The notes beneath the pieces are model-generated. The model had not been told where the DNA came from and ran no database searches. It was given only the letters and a program-made list of their open reading frames with translations. From Nageia nagi (Eukaryota > Pinophyta): a stretch of DNA of 64,000 nt. The translations under genes and the position numbers were made by a program. Where the stretch lies: NCBI GenBank assembly GCA_050084985.1, contig JBITNC010000001.1, positions 103,602,001 through 103,666,000 on the forward strand. The letters run 5' to 3'. Below are positions 49,332 to 60,376 of the stretch, in pieces. Each line of letters opens with the position of its first letter. The stretch's first letter is position 1.

Positions 49332-52300
49332 ATGTTTGAGACAAATTAATGCTGGCTTCAAGATTTTGTGTGATAAAGGTAACAAGTCAATCTAGAAAAT
49401 GAGCTAGGATGGAAATCCTAGGGAACAAAGATGAGTGGTTATGGGAATAAAATGGTAAGAGCGAGGAAATGATTGATATTTAATTTCTAACATACTCATA
49501 AGGACCCCTTGTAAATCATATAAATGGACATGAAAAATATGTTTTTGATAATGCCTCTATTTGTAGGTGTGTATGTGCACTAATAAATTTATCTTCCAGG
49601 ATGAAGGGATCGCTATAGGTAAAGATGTGCGTTAAAATGTTGATGTGCATTTTCAAAATTTTATTTACTACTTATAAGGAATATTCTATTATTGAATTCA
49701 AAATTTAACCAAGGATACTAGTGAAAATTAGTAAAACTAAACTTAGGAGTAAGAAGGATAATCTATCTCTTATTAATAATTTCAAGGTTAGTTTGGCACC
49801 TTTCAAAAATAATTGAGTCCTCTTCACCTCACAAATTGTTACTTTATAGAAGGTGCAAATGATTTGATATAAAGCTTTGTTTCCTTATGAATGTTGTGCA
49901 ATCATTTTTGGAACATATAGGGTAGATGTTCCCAAAACCCTTACAAAAACATAAAAAATATCCATCCTATGGATGAATTTGATAATGTGGAAAAATAAGG
50001 CTTTCCTTGGAAGGATTAGCCCCATTTTGACTAAAAATATTGAAAACCCTTAGGAATATCATTTTTTTTTCATTGGGTTCTTTTTTCCCAAGAACTATGG
50101 TATAGATTCTTATGAAGAAAAGAATCCCCTCCTCTTAAGCTTGAGTGCTCTCTCTTACAATTTAGATATTTGGAAAAAAATGCTTAGTTAAGTTGTGAGT
50201 ATAGTTGAATTTATTATAGTTTGTTTGAAGGAGGAGAGGTTCATTTAATTATTTATGACAATATTACTAGTAAAGTACTTTGGGAAGAGACTTCTTTGTA
50301 ATTATGTGATATTCTTACATGTGAAGTTTTGTACAAAATGCTTAGATATGCTGTGAGTTTATTTGCATTTATTATAGTTTGTTTGAAAGAAGATAGGTTC
50401 ATTTAAACATTTATGAAAATATTACTATTGAAGTACTTTTAGAAGAGACCTCTTGGAGTTATTTAATATTCATCCATGTGAAGTTTTTTACTCTTTGTCT
50501 AATTGTAAATGAAAAAAGAGGCAAAATCTTTATTTTTATTTTATTTTCTTGGATGGCATGAAAAGTTATGGTCAGTGCTTATGTGACTTACTATGTAAAA
50601 AGAAAAAATGCTTAATGTGACTAGTTGAATAGTAAAGAATAACAGAAGAACTATAATAATCCAAAAACTTAGAATTTCATTTGTAATCTAATAAAATGAA
50701 AGCATTTTTAGGAGGGAGTGAGTGGTCATGGATGTATGGTTGGCAAAATCATGTCATACAACCTCGATAAGACAGCTCAACCACTCCCATTCATACTATT
50801 TCCTCCCTCCCTTACACTAAGAAAGATTTTATATTATTTTTCTTGAAGGCCATGGGAGATAATTTCATTTGATTGAAGGCAGTACAATATCTTCTTCTTC
50901 TTCTTTAAGATTATATTGAAATGAGCTCTGCACTTTATGTTTTACTCAGGACATTTGTTTTTAGATCCCATTAAGTGTAGCTATTGATCCTCCTACATCG
51001 AGAGATTTTTTTCAATAAAGTAATGATTTCTTTTTGCAACTCACAGTATTATCTCGGTGTACTACCTGATTCTTTTACACTATAATGAAGTATTTTGAAT
51101 TGTATCTGATAGGCATTTAAAAATATGATATTAGGCATTTTGTTTTTATACTCATACGAAGAAGACTGCCCTTCAAACAATGCTTTACGAGATATACACT
51201 CTCCACTTTGAGCATGCCGTACAGTCATAAGATTCCATAATAAAGAGGCATTTTATCCAATTACCATACGCACCTAAAACGTATCAGTTCCCTGCGAAAA
51301 TAGAAAATCCTAAGAAGGGTAATGTACCAAACTATTCTTAGGCTCTTCAACGTGTCTTTTGAGGAGTAAAACCGTGGCGCAAACAATCTATAAGTTTTCT
51401 CATTGATAAAACATTTAAAACAAGTTTCGAAAAATTATGAGATCATTTCGATCTATGAAAATGTAGTCATTCTATCTATTCTCTCAATGCATCCTTTTTT
51501 GTGCTCGAGGTGACAATAAGAAGGAAGGGCCATATCAATGTATATATACTAGGAAAGCCGTTATCGTTCATTTCCATCATTTGTCTCCAAATGATCTCTG
51601 AGAGAGAAGAGTAGTCAAGAGAAAACGACAGAGATCTGAGTTTTCTTCCTATCTACATAACCATCTGGATGTTTCTGGATCATCTATTCTATCTCTGTAT
51701 TTCCAAAACTTGCGTAGCTCTTTTGGACCTGAGATCATTAAAGGGGACATCTTTTTACTCTATGCTCAGTTTAGGAATACCCTCACGTCATGAGAAGACA
51801 TTCTTGCATTCATGTTTTACTAGTATTTACGTTTTCCATTCCCTCTCAATGTAGCTAGCTCCTGAGAAACGTACGATCCCTCTAGAATATAGGATTATTG
51901 AATAACATTATCTTGACTCGTAAATATTAAATTTACCTGCTGATGGGATACTTTATCATACAATACAAAGGTATACTTAAATGCAACATTTTGGCGAGTC
52001 ATGTATACATTTGGATATATCAAGCGAAGCAACTTTGATATATGAACTTTTTAGTGAATTTGGAAATAATGGTAAAAGAAGAGGGTGAGAGAAAGATGGT
52101 AATTATAGAAATACCTTTATAGAGTTGAAAGAAAATTAAGTATCTCTTTCAAATTAATAGGATTTATCAAAGACGATAAAGGATTTATAAACATTGTAAT
52201 TTTTGAAATACCTTTACAATAAGATTAAAGAAACTATATAAAAGCTATTGAGTTAATTAGATTGGATGCATGAAGCATAGTATTTATTGGGAATACCATG

Positions 52301-53542
52301 AAAAAAGTTAATCAATATAGTTAGATTTGACATTACGTGGTTTAGGAAAATGTCCCCATAATTTAATTTGTAGGAATGGAATATGGTATTTCTTGAAATT
52401 ATTTTGCTAAGGTTCGCCATGAATGACATACCTCTATTTGACTCTTTATTGAATGTTTTCTTTAGTATCATCATACTCAATGGTCGAGGAAGGGAGGTGG
52501 CTTCAACAAGTTGTAAAAACCTCTTGAGACCATAAAATATAAGTAAATAGTGTCAAATAGATGAAATAAGATATTACATACAATACATTGGGTCCATAAG
52601 AGATGAGCTATCCTGATCCTCATATGTTCACGACTCATTCTAATTACCTACAATCACTCATTCTTCAAACCTTGGAAAGTTTGTGAAAGTAGGATATCAC
52701 GAGAGATTATGAAGACCCCTCCTTACCATGGAGCTTATTGAATGAAGATTTTTACAAATGATGTATTTGTACTTATGATGTATCATAGAATTGCAATGTA
52801 ATCAACTATCATAGAGGATAGTAAGAGGAGAAGTTAATATCTCCTAACAAGTTATGATCATATAGTATTTTGAAATATAGTGGTATACCAGGACCTTACA
52901 TAACATGTACATATGATGTAGAACATGTAATGAGTTGTAAGCTTAAATGTTCTAGAAAGAATTCACTAGATCTTTGAGATGATGGACAATGAATAATCAC
53001 TACGTATATTTATTTTTACTCTTGACAAGTGTTTTTAACTTACCTTTAAGAAGAAAATAATGGTTGATAGTATAACCATTTCTTGCTCCAAATAAAGGAT
53101 TAACTTATGTAGATGGGTCTCAATGCTTAGTGAAATATCTAACTAATGCATTATGATTACAAAAATAACCTACTAATTAATAAGAATCTAAAGTAAATAT
53201 TTGAAGGGTTAAACCTAGGATATGCTAAACCTATCTATCTCTTGTGTTAGGGATTTACAAAATTATTCAAGGATTTGAATGTATCTATTGATCAATGTAG
53301 CACTAAACTAAGTAATATCAATCTCTTAATATTATCTTTGAATGCATTAATGATTTAGAAATTGATTCTTCTCAAATGATAAGGTATACAATAATCATGA
53401 TCTCAATATGTTTATTGCTGGAATTATCATTAAATAAATGGATAAGTCTAAATGTTGTGAATTAACCCTAAACTATGGTTTGTAGGATTTTTAGAAAATA
53501 AGTGATCCAAGTTTAGACCTAAGTTTCCAAAAGGGGAAGTGA

Positions 53543-53547
53543 TCCCA
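53543..53547. repeat. TR-GAG target-site duplication, left (TCCCA)
   Basis: TCCCA before 53548, repeated at 56184-56188. Confidence 0.92.
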
Positions 53548-53868
53548 TGTTAGGTCCCTATACATTATTATTGTTAGGTCGGCTATGGTTATTATTATTT
53601 CCTTACATTATTATTGTTATGTCGGCTAGTGTCCTTTCATTGTAGTGGCACCCCTTGGACTCCTATATATACTAAGGAGGTATTATCATTTGAAGATGTC
53701 GATTGTTGTGTAATTGATGTGATGTAAAGGAGGTTGCCCCCTCAAAGTGGCTTATTACAAAGGAGGTTGCCCCCTCGAAGTGGCTTATTACAGATTTTAT
53801 CTCTTATTCAATGCGTTGAGCTCTCTCTTTGGTGATTTTATGCTATTTTGGGAACTTTGTTCATAACA
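53548..53868 (+). repeat. 5' LTR of the TR-GAG-like element
   Basis: 321 bp, TGTTAGGTCC...TTCATAACA. It includes a likely TATA box (TATATATA, 53664-53671) and a 33-bp tandem duplication (53726-53792, AAAGGAGGTTGCCCCCTC core). Confidence 0.93.
53664..53671 (+). promoter_or_regulatory. TATA box candidate in the TR-GAG LTR
   Basis: TCCTATATATACTAAGG in the middle of the LTR, the expected place for a U3 promoter. Identical in the 3' LTR. Confidence 0.55.
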
Positions 53869-53870
53869 TT

Positions 53871-53882
53871 TGGTACCAGAGC
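53871..53882 (+). promoter_or_regulatory. TR-GAG primer binding site, tRNA-iMet type
   Basis: TGGTACCAGAGC two bases after the LTR; one change (T to C) from TGGTATCAGAGC. Confidence 0.82.
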
Positions 53883-54907
53883 AGACGATTCTAGGGTTTC
53901 ACAGCTCAAAAATAGTCATCGTGGCATTTTCGCTACCAATTTTTTTTCGGGAGGATTTAAATTCTGAAATTTATTGGGTTTTTTGAAGACATAACGAAGA
54001 AGTTTCAGTTAACATTTCAGCTCCTAATTTGCTATATTTTTTAAGTTACACTCAGGGAAGTTAAGGTTTGTGACTAGTCGCAAAAGCAGGTCTGAAACAG
54101 GTGTTCTAGCTAAAAAAGGTATATCTGAAGTTTTACAGCTCCAAACTAGGTGAGACCTATTGAATTGGTTAGGTTATATACGGAAGTTTATCTGTTACAA
54201 TTTTTAAGGTCTGAGAATAAACAGGTGACACAAGGCACTTCATACAAGTTCGCTCTTCAAAAAAATCCAAAAATCAGCACATTTTGGGAAAATTGCAGTC
54301 ATTTCCTCTTGGGCTATCAGAATTTGATGAAATCTGTGGCATTGAAAAGAAGACATCTGAGGCTACCATAGGTAGAAATTTCAGACTCTGAAGGGCCGAA
54401 ATTTCATATTTACATCAGTTGGAAGGTTGGACAATAGAACAATCTCCAAATCATGATTTAAAAAAAGGTACAATTTATTTATTTATTTCTTTAAATTTGC
54501 ATATATTTTGATTGAAAGGTCTATTTGGGGTGATTCATAAGCTATTGGAAAGAAAAGAAAGAGTAGAGTCTTTTAGGTATAGACGTGTTCTGGCGTCTTT
54601 AAACATAGGAGCTATCGTTACTTTGCCAGCACTGCATCCCGAGGAATTGTGGTCTCCTACAATGTACTCGCAGTATATCGCTTAGGCCATTGTTGGATTC
54701 TCTCATGTACCTTTGAGTATATAGAGAGGCCATCATGCTCATGCACGTACATGGTATATAGAGAGGTCCTTTAGGATTCCCTCATGTACCGCGAGTATAT
54801 TAGCAAGGGCACTTTTCGAACGGTTGTGCATTAGACAGCACTAGCACAGAATTGAGCTCCCACGTACCTTGCGTATATAGGGAGACCCCCTAGAATACTT
54901 AGTCAAA
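53883..54907 (+). other. Leader of the TR-GAG-like element
   Basis: About 1 kb, not coding in any convincing frame. Near 54704-54890 an imperfect motif of the form CAYGTACC...GTATATAGRGAGRYC occurs four times. An open frame at 54150-54371 has no recognised domain. Confidence 0.55.
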
Positions 54908-55720
54908 ATGCCACCAAAAAAAATTGCTACACCAACTAGACCTCTAGAGGGTTCATCCATGACTATAGCAGAAAGTGAAGACATATTCTTTCGAATATCC
55001 CAAGTGGAAGAATTGGTTAAAGAGTGTGTAAAAAAGGGTGATATGGAGGAATTAAAAAGGGATTTGACAAAAGAGTTGGCAACTAAAATGGATCAATATA
55101 TGGAAAAGATTTTTCAACTCATACAAAACCCAGAAGTAAAGATTCCTAAAGATGTTGATATGACCCAGGGTTATCAGGTAAATAATGATATTATTCAAGG
55201 AGATAAACCCTTCATTAATAAGCCTAATTCAGGAGGATATGCTTCTACTGATGGAAGTAATCAAGCATGGTTCTCAAGGGGAATCCAAATCCCCAAGATC
55301 GACATGAGGAAGTTTGATGGAAGGGACCCCATCACTTGGATATTTCAAATGGAGCACTTTTTTGATCTACACCAAGTACCAACATCACAAAAAGTAACTA
55401 TTGCATCCTTGTATCTAGAGCCTGAGCAGGTTGTATGGTACCAATGGATTTGTGAACGTAAAAAGGGTTCTATTATATCTTGGTCCATTTTTACAGAGGA
55501 ACTGATAGCCTACCATGAGGATGTTAAGAATAATTCCTTCTTTACTCAATTGATAAATCTAAGGCAAGAAGGTTCAGTGATGGAGCACATTCAACAATTT
55601 CAAAAGTTGAGTCTTAGAGTGAAGGATATACCAGATGATAGATTGTTGGATCTCTTTATGGGAACCTTAAAGGATAAAATTCAACATGGGGTGCATCTAT
55701 TTGAACCAACATCCTTATAG
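54908..55720 (+). CDS. Ty3-type Gag protein of the TR-GAG-like element
   Basis: 270 codons from ATG 54908, good start context (CAAAATGCC). Residues 30-75 look helical and charged (EELVKECVKKGDMEELKRDL). From about residue 125 comes the retrotransposon-gag capsid fold: KIDMRKFDGRDPITWIFQME, FFDLHQVP, SLYLEPEQVVWYQW, FTEELIAYHED, LINLRQEGSVMEHIQQFQKL. No zinc knuckle is present. The TAG at 55718 lies inside a motif that seems to run on (MAFRMARKVESKN), so the original frame was probably longer. After it the sequence reads STWEDEKFLQKHPELLKC, like the extreme C-terminus of a Ty3 Pol. Presumed role: particle formation using enzymes supplied in trans. Confidence 0.85.
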   Translation: MPPKKIATPTRPLEGSSMTIAESEDIFFRISQVEELVKECVKKGDMEELKRDLTKELATKMDQYMEKIFQLIQNPEVKIPKDVDMTQGYQVNNDIIQGDKPFINKPNSGGYASTDGSNQAWFSRGIQIPKIDMRKFDGRDPITWIFQMEHFFDLHQVPTSQKVTIASLYLEPEQVVWYQWICERKKGSIISWSIFTEELIAYHEDVKNNSFFTQLINLRQEGSVMEHIQQFQKLSLRVKDIPDDRLLDLFMGTLKDKIQHGVHLFEPTSL

Positions 55721-55833
55721 ATGGCTTTTAGGATGGCAAGGAAGGTTGAAAGTAAAAATATGGCAATGGCTGAATATTCCACATGGGAAGATGAGAAATT
55801 TCTACAGAAGCATCCAGAACTACTAAAATGTTG
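55721..55833 (+). pseudogene. Gag end fused to a Pol C-terminal scrap
   Basis: In frame with the Gag CDS after its TAG. MAFRMARKVESKNMAMAEY looks like the gag end; STWEDEKFLQKHPELLKC resembles the final residues of Ty3 polyproteins (TWED..F...P...). A TGA closes it at 55831-55833, where related Pol ends may have Trp. I infer an internal deletion of all of protease-RT-RNaseH-integrase. Confidence 0.55.
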
Positions 55834-55850
55834 AGGACAACATTTTTTGA

Positions 55851-55860
55851 AGGAGAGGGG
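55851..55860 (+). promoter_or_regulatory. TR-GAG polypurine tract
   Basis: AGGAGAGGGG, two bases before the 3' LTR. Confidence 0.82.
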
Positions 55861-55862
55861 CA

Positions 55863-56183
55863 TGTTAGGTCCCTATACATTATTATTGTTAGGTCGGCTA
55901 TGGTTATTATTATTTCCTTACATTATTATTGTTATGTCGGCTAGTGTCCTTTCATTGTAGTGGCACCCCTTGGACTCCTATATATACTAAGGAGGTATTA
56001 TCATTTGAAGATGTCAATTGTTGTGTAATTGATGTGATGTAAAGGAGGTTGCCCCCTCGAAGTGGCTTATTACAAAGGAGGTTGCCCCCTCGAAGTGGCT
56101 TATTACAGATTTTATCTCTTATTCAATGCGTTGAGCTCTCTCTTTGGTGATTTTATGCTATTTTGGGAACTTTGTTCATAACA
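55863..56183 (+). repeat. 3' LTR of the TR-GAG-like element
   Basis: 321 bp; two G/A differences from the 5' LTR, each at a CG site in one copy. Confidence 0.93.
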
Positions 56184-56188
56184 TCCCA
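56184..56188. repeat. TR-GAG target-site duplication, right (TCCCA)
   Basis: Copy of 53543-53547. Confidence 0.92.
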
Positions 56189-56571
56189 ACACTACCTAAT
56201 GAAACTTAGGATTCAAAATAAGCAAGATAGGCAGAATTTTAGATTGAGAATCCACCCTAATGTTAAAGCTACCCATTAGGTTATATTGAAAGGTTTCCTT
56301 GATGATCAAGATTATGCCACCATAATAATAAAACTGTTACTTGAACAAAACTAGAGCATGATCATCAAAGAAACCACTCAAAGCAAGATAGGCTTGCATG
56401 GTGAACATGCCCTAGTACTTACCTTAGGAAGAGGATATCTAGTTAAATTATGAAAAGTATTATCATATGATCTATGTGGGACAAAAGATTATAAGTAATA
56501 ATCTACCCACAAGGATTATTTCAAAAAAAATATGGTTCTAAAATTTTAGGATTTAGGTAGGTTACTTTACA
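56189..56571 (+). repeat. 3' LTR of the LARD, last part
   Basis: Continues the LTR (ACACTACCTAATGAAA as in the left LTR) and ends GGTTACTTTACA at 56571. Confidence 0.85.
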
Positions 56572-56576
56572 TTGTG

Positions 56577-57900
56577 AATATTGGAGAGAGTTGAATAATT
56601 GTATTTGTCATATATTTTTTTCATCTATTTACTTATTTTTATTCTTTGAATATACATTTTTGAGCTACTTGAATAAGTGATATATTTTTCATATTTTATA
56701 TTTGCAACATGTAAGCATATATGAAGTTTATGGTTATTGATGTAAATAGGGCTCATACTAAAAGATGTTGAAAGTATTTGTGGTTTACATTTAAAGTAAC
56801 AAATGATCTACTATATAGGGATAATGGTAGTTGTAGTAAAAGGTGGTTAGCTTGTTGTTGTGAAATATGATGATTGATAAGATTATCAATGAGCATTTTA
56901 TGAAAAGTAATAGCTATAGGTATGCTTGCTTCATAATTTGATGAAATATGTAAAATCATTGCATGTTATGGTTCGTATTTGATTTCAAACTTGGTAAAAA
57001 TTTTGTAATGTATTTAAGAATAATAACAATTGAAAGAAAATGATTACAATCTATGTTGGCTCTCTATATAGATAGAATAATTGGGTTATGAATATTCAAG
57101 CGATCATCATTATGAGCATGGGTATATTTGGGTTGACCATTTTCATCAAGTAAAAGACTTGAAATATCTTGTATTATCCAAGGAGGTTTATATCGACATT
57201 CAAAACTGGATCCTTTCTTACCTAAGTAAGTTTACAAGGTGCATTGTGTATGGTGTTGAATACAATTAACTAATTCATTATATTCAATAAAAGGGTTGGT
57301 TGACATAATGAATGCTATATACAATTGAGAAGGGTTATCAACAACATGTCTAGGAAATTTTGGATTTTATGGCCTCTTTAGGGGAATGTTACTTCCAAGA
57401 AGATACATATTTTTCAATGTAGTTAATTGTATTTTGTATTGATTAAAGGTTATTCCATTACAATTTTGTAATTTTAGGTGTGTTTTTCAACCAAAGGAAT
57501 CCTTGTATATGAATGGGCCCTCTATGTTGCTATTCATGCCTGGTAATATTAATAATTAGTCAAGAAATAAGAAGGAATGCAATGAGAATTTAGAATTATG
57601 ATAAATAATACACCTATACTAGTATTCTTATGCATCAAGGAGCTTTTCAAGTACTTCATGAAATGTTGTACATTGATGATGCATATACATTATGGCTAGG
57701 TGTCGATTTTGAATGATATGTTGTATCCTCCATTTAAAAGGAAATTGATTATTTGTTGGTGTTGGAGTTGGCGTAATACTATGTAGGTCTACCAATTTTT
57801 GTATCAATTGCACTAAGACTAAAGAATAATGTAGGGCATTTGATTGAATGATCATGTTTCATAGCTTTGTTCTACTATAATGCTTATTCCCAATATTATA
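56577..57900 (-). pseudogene. Helitron Rep-helicase, Rep domain and linker (piece 2 of 3)
   Basis: Minus strand, from 57900 down: CPTLFFSLSAIDTK, FPFKWRIQHIIQNRHLAIMY, LEKLLDA, then RGPIHIQGFLWLKNTPKIT near 57470-57525. This corresponds to the Helitron HUH motif (RGSPHIHG.LW), here HIQ with the second His changed (57503-57511). Then LLLDENGQPKYTHAHNDDRL, NPIILSI, a stop, RANIDCN, and ISQQQANHLLLQLPLS with SRSFVTLNVN (56753-56870), which is the conserved Rep-to-helicase linker of Helitrons. Rep would nick and join DNA in rolling-circle transposition. Frame breaks are many. The order agrees with pieces 1 and 3. Confidence 0.82.
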
Positions 57901-60360
57901 AACACTAACATTTTAGACCTGCTTTTTTATTTAGTTTAAACACTCAAATGGTATAGGAATGGACAAGGCGATCCATATGAGCATATAAACACTGCTGGCT
58001 AGTTACCACTCACATGGAAAGATTGACAAAATATGGATTAGCAAATCCTAATCATAATCTTTCTAGTGTTCACTTCTTAATGCTCATCCCATTATAAGAT
58101 GCCATATAAGTGACCCCTCCATTTCTTATCATGAACTATGAAATAGACATTCTAATCATGACATAGTGGTTTCCTACTTGGGGTCCATATTAGCCTAGAG
58201 AATGCTTGACCACTAGGTTTTTGGATGCAAACCTTTGATTCATAGGTGTAAATAGATTATCCTATACCATCTTACTTATGAAGCGAGTAAGCTTCATCAC
58301 CTATGGAACAATCATAATACTCCTATTTGCTAAACTATAAGTAGTATGACTACTAGTTACCCTTATTTGGTAACCTCATGTTTATTAACTACTACCCTCA
58401 TTTGATAGCCTGTTGAGGATATGGGACACTACCCTACCCATATCTATCAGATAGGCTCACCATGGAGTTTACAATCCCCATGGACATATCTAGGGTTGAC
58501 ATGGGTATTGGAGTCAATACTCACAAGTAGTTTATATAGTCTAGTATAATTTTAAATAAGATTAGAAAGAAAAACCATCCCTAATCTAGTGTTCCTAGAT
58601 ATAATTGATCCTAGATCAATTATTTGGTTTTTGCTATATTTCATGCTTGTAACAAGAATTAGGATTCTCTATGATCTAAGTAACCAATAAACTCACTCTT
58701 TGTAATTTAGAACATATTTGATAAATGAAAGAATGATTTCATCAAGCATGTGCAAGAAGTTTCAATACAAACCTGGACAAGAAGCTAGCTAAGAATATTA
58801 AATAGTACTTTTTATCACATATGCATGATGCAATGTAAAGACATTATTTTAAAAGTACATCACATGTTGAAGAGAGATAAGAAGTCATGGGTCATGGCTA
58901 AAGATGACTACTTATAATAAGGAAGTGTGGCATAGGGTATAACACACTCATGAAATATTCTTTTAGTTTATCATTTAGTGAGTTTGCATAAGAAGAGTTT
59001 GACTAATGTACCTTATATGTATTCTTCTTCATCAATGAGGAAACCCATAAGTTTTGAACTTGTATACTGAAATCAAATTTATGTTAAGATTGAGGTCTAC
59101 ATTATCCTTTTATTTATACTCTAGGGTTTATAACCTAATTTCGGTTATCTTTAAGGATCATCTCTAAACGTTAATGCTTGAGTCAAGCATCATGATTTTT
59201 TCCATAGAATATATATATGATTCCTTAACATTAATTGTCATTAGGAGTCATTCATAATTTCTATCCCATTCCTTTCATTAGTTATTGTTAAGGATGTGTT
59301 TCACTCAATGTTTGATGTATCCATGTGTTATAATTAAGTTTTCATCATTAATTAGCTATCTTCATATTAGAGATCCTTTCTCCTTGTTTAATCAATTTTC
59401 ATGGTACTATGTGTAATTAGACAACTTATTTAAAAATATCTATATACATAATATAGGTTATAATAAGACAAACTTAGCTTATGAATGCTTTAGGGACATT
59501 AATATAGTCTAATAGATTAATAGATACTTACACCCATGACCATGGATTTATTTCATACCCTAAGTCAATGGTTATCTTTAATGAGTTAAGGGATGTAGTA
59601 ATACCATTTGAGTTAGTAAATAATAAATTCATATTGGTACAATTTTGCATTCTCAATCTAATGTCTAGTCAATTACCCAAGATATCATTTAAATACATTT
59701 AAGTGTATCTCATAGAGTGAATCACATTAAATACATCCCTTGAATTATTACCAATAAGTTTACATATGAACCATAGGCTATCTTCATGGATACATAATTT
59801 ATGTGGTTGATACTTTCTTCTCAAACCCTAATTTATTTCAAGAAGATTACAATCTATCAAAATATAGGGTAACCTTAATTTATACATTATAGAATATGAA
59901 ACACTTAATTACATATGTATTCCCTTACACACAACGTAGGCAATTTTCATCATATCATTATAGAGGAATGTCATGTATGAACTTCATTAAGTCTTCATAC
60001 TTTGGATGTAGCTCCTTGCCATCTTCACCCTTTCATGCTCCTCCAAGGATCCAATATTTATCGGTGATGGGTACTAAGGAAGGCTTTTGAGTAATTGAAA
60101 ATCAAGAAAGCCCTTTTCTTATGATTCTAAGTACATGATATTTCATCCCATCAATTACAATAACCTCTTTATGGACCTTAGGAGGTTTTACATTCCCTCT
60201 AGAACTACCTCCCTTCATTGGTCATAGGGTAAAATTTTATTATTTGATCATTCCACATAAATTATCTTTCTGAAAATAATGTTATGAACACATCATCATC
60301 ATACTACAATATTTATCTTCATGGCATATCATTTATTGCATGGTTCATCCTTAAATATTG
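57901..60360. other. Unassigned sequence, probably interior of the minus-strand LTR insertion
   Basis: Lies between the Helitron Rep piece and the primer site of the LTR at 60377-63038, so it should belong to that insertion. I found no gag or pol motif and no second LTR. Short frames such as 59896-60090 have no recognised domain. Confidence 0.4.
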
Positions 60361-60376
60361 ATTGCTTTGATACCAT
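60361..60376 (-). promoter_or_regulatory. Primer binding site, tRNA-iMet type, minus strand
   Basis: The minus strand reads ATGGTATCAAAGCAAT directly after the LTR end ...AAGGAACA; TGGTATCAAAGC matches the iMet primer site with one change. Confidence 0.68.

Larger units (their letters stand above)
53548..56183 (+). mobile_element. Young gag-only LTR element (TR-GAG-like)
   Basis: 2636 bp with 321-bp LTRs differing at only 2 positions, perfect TCCCA duplications, tRNA-iMet-type primer site and purine tract. The only sizeable frame is a gag-like protein. This fits the plant class called TR-GAG (terminal-repeat retrotransposons with a GAG domain). It is inserted in the LARD 3' LTR and is the youngest element in the window. 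RT and integrase would have to come from a related autonomous Ty3 element. Confidence 0.92.

Noticed and set aside
57081-57269. 62-codon plus-strand frame
   Set aside because: Antisense of the Helitron Rep piece, which has the recognisable motifs.
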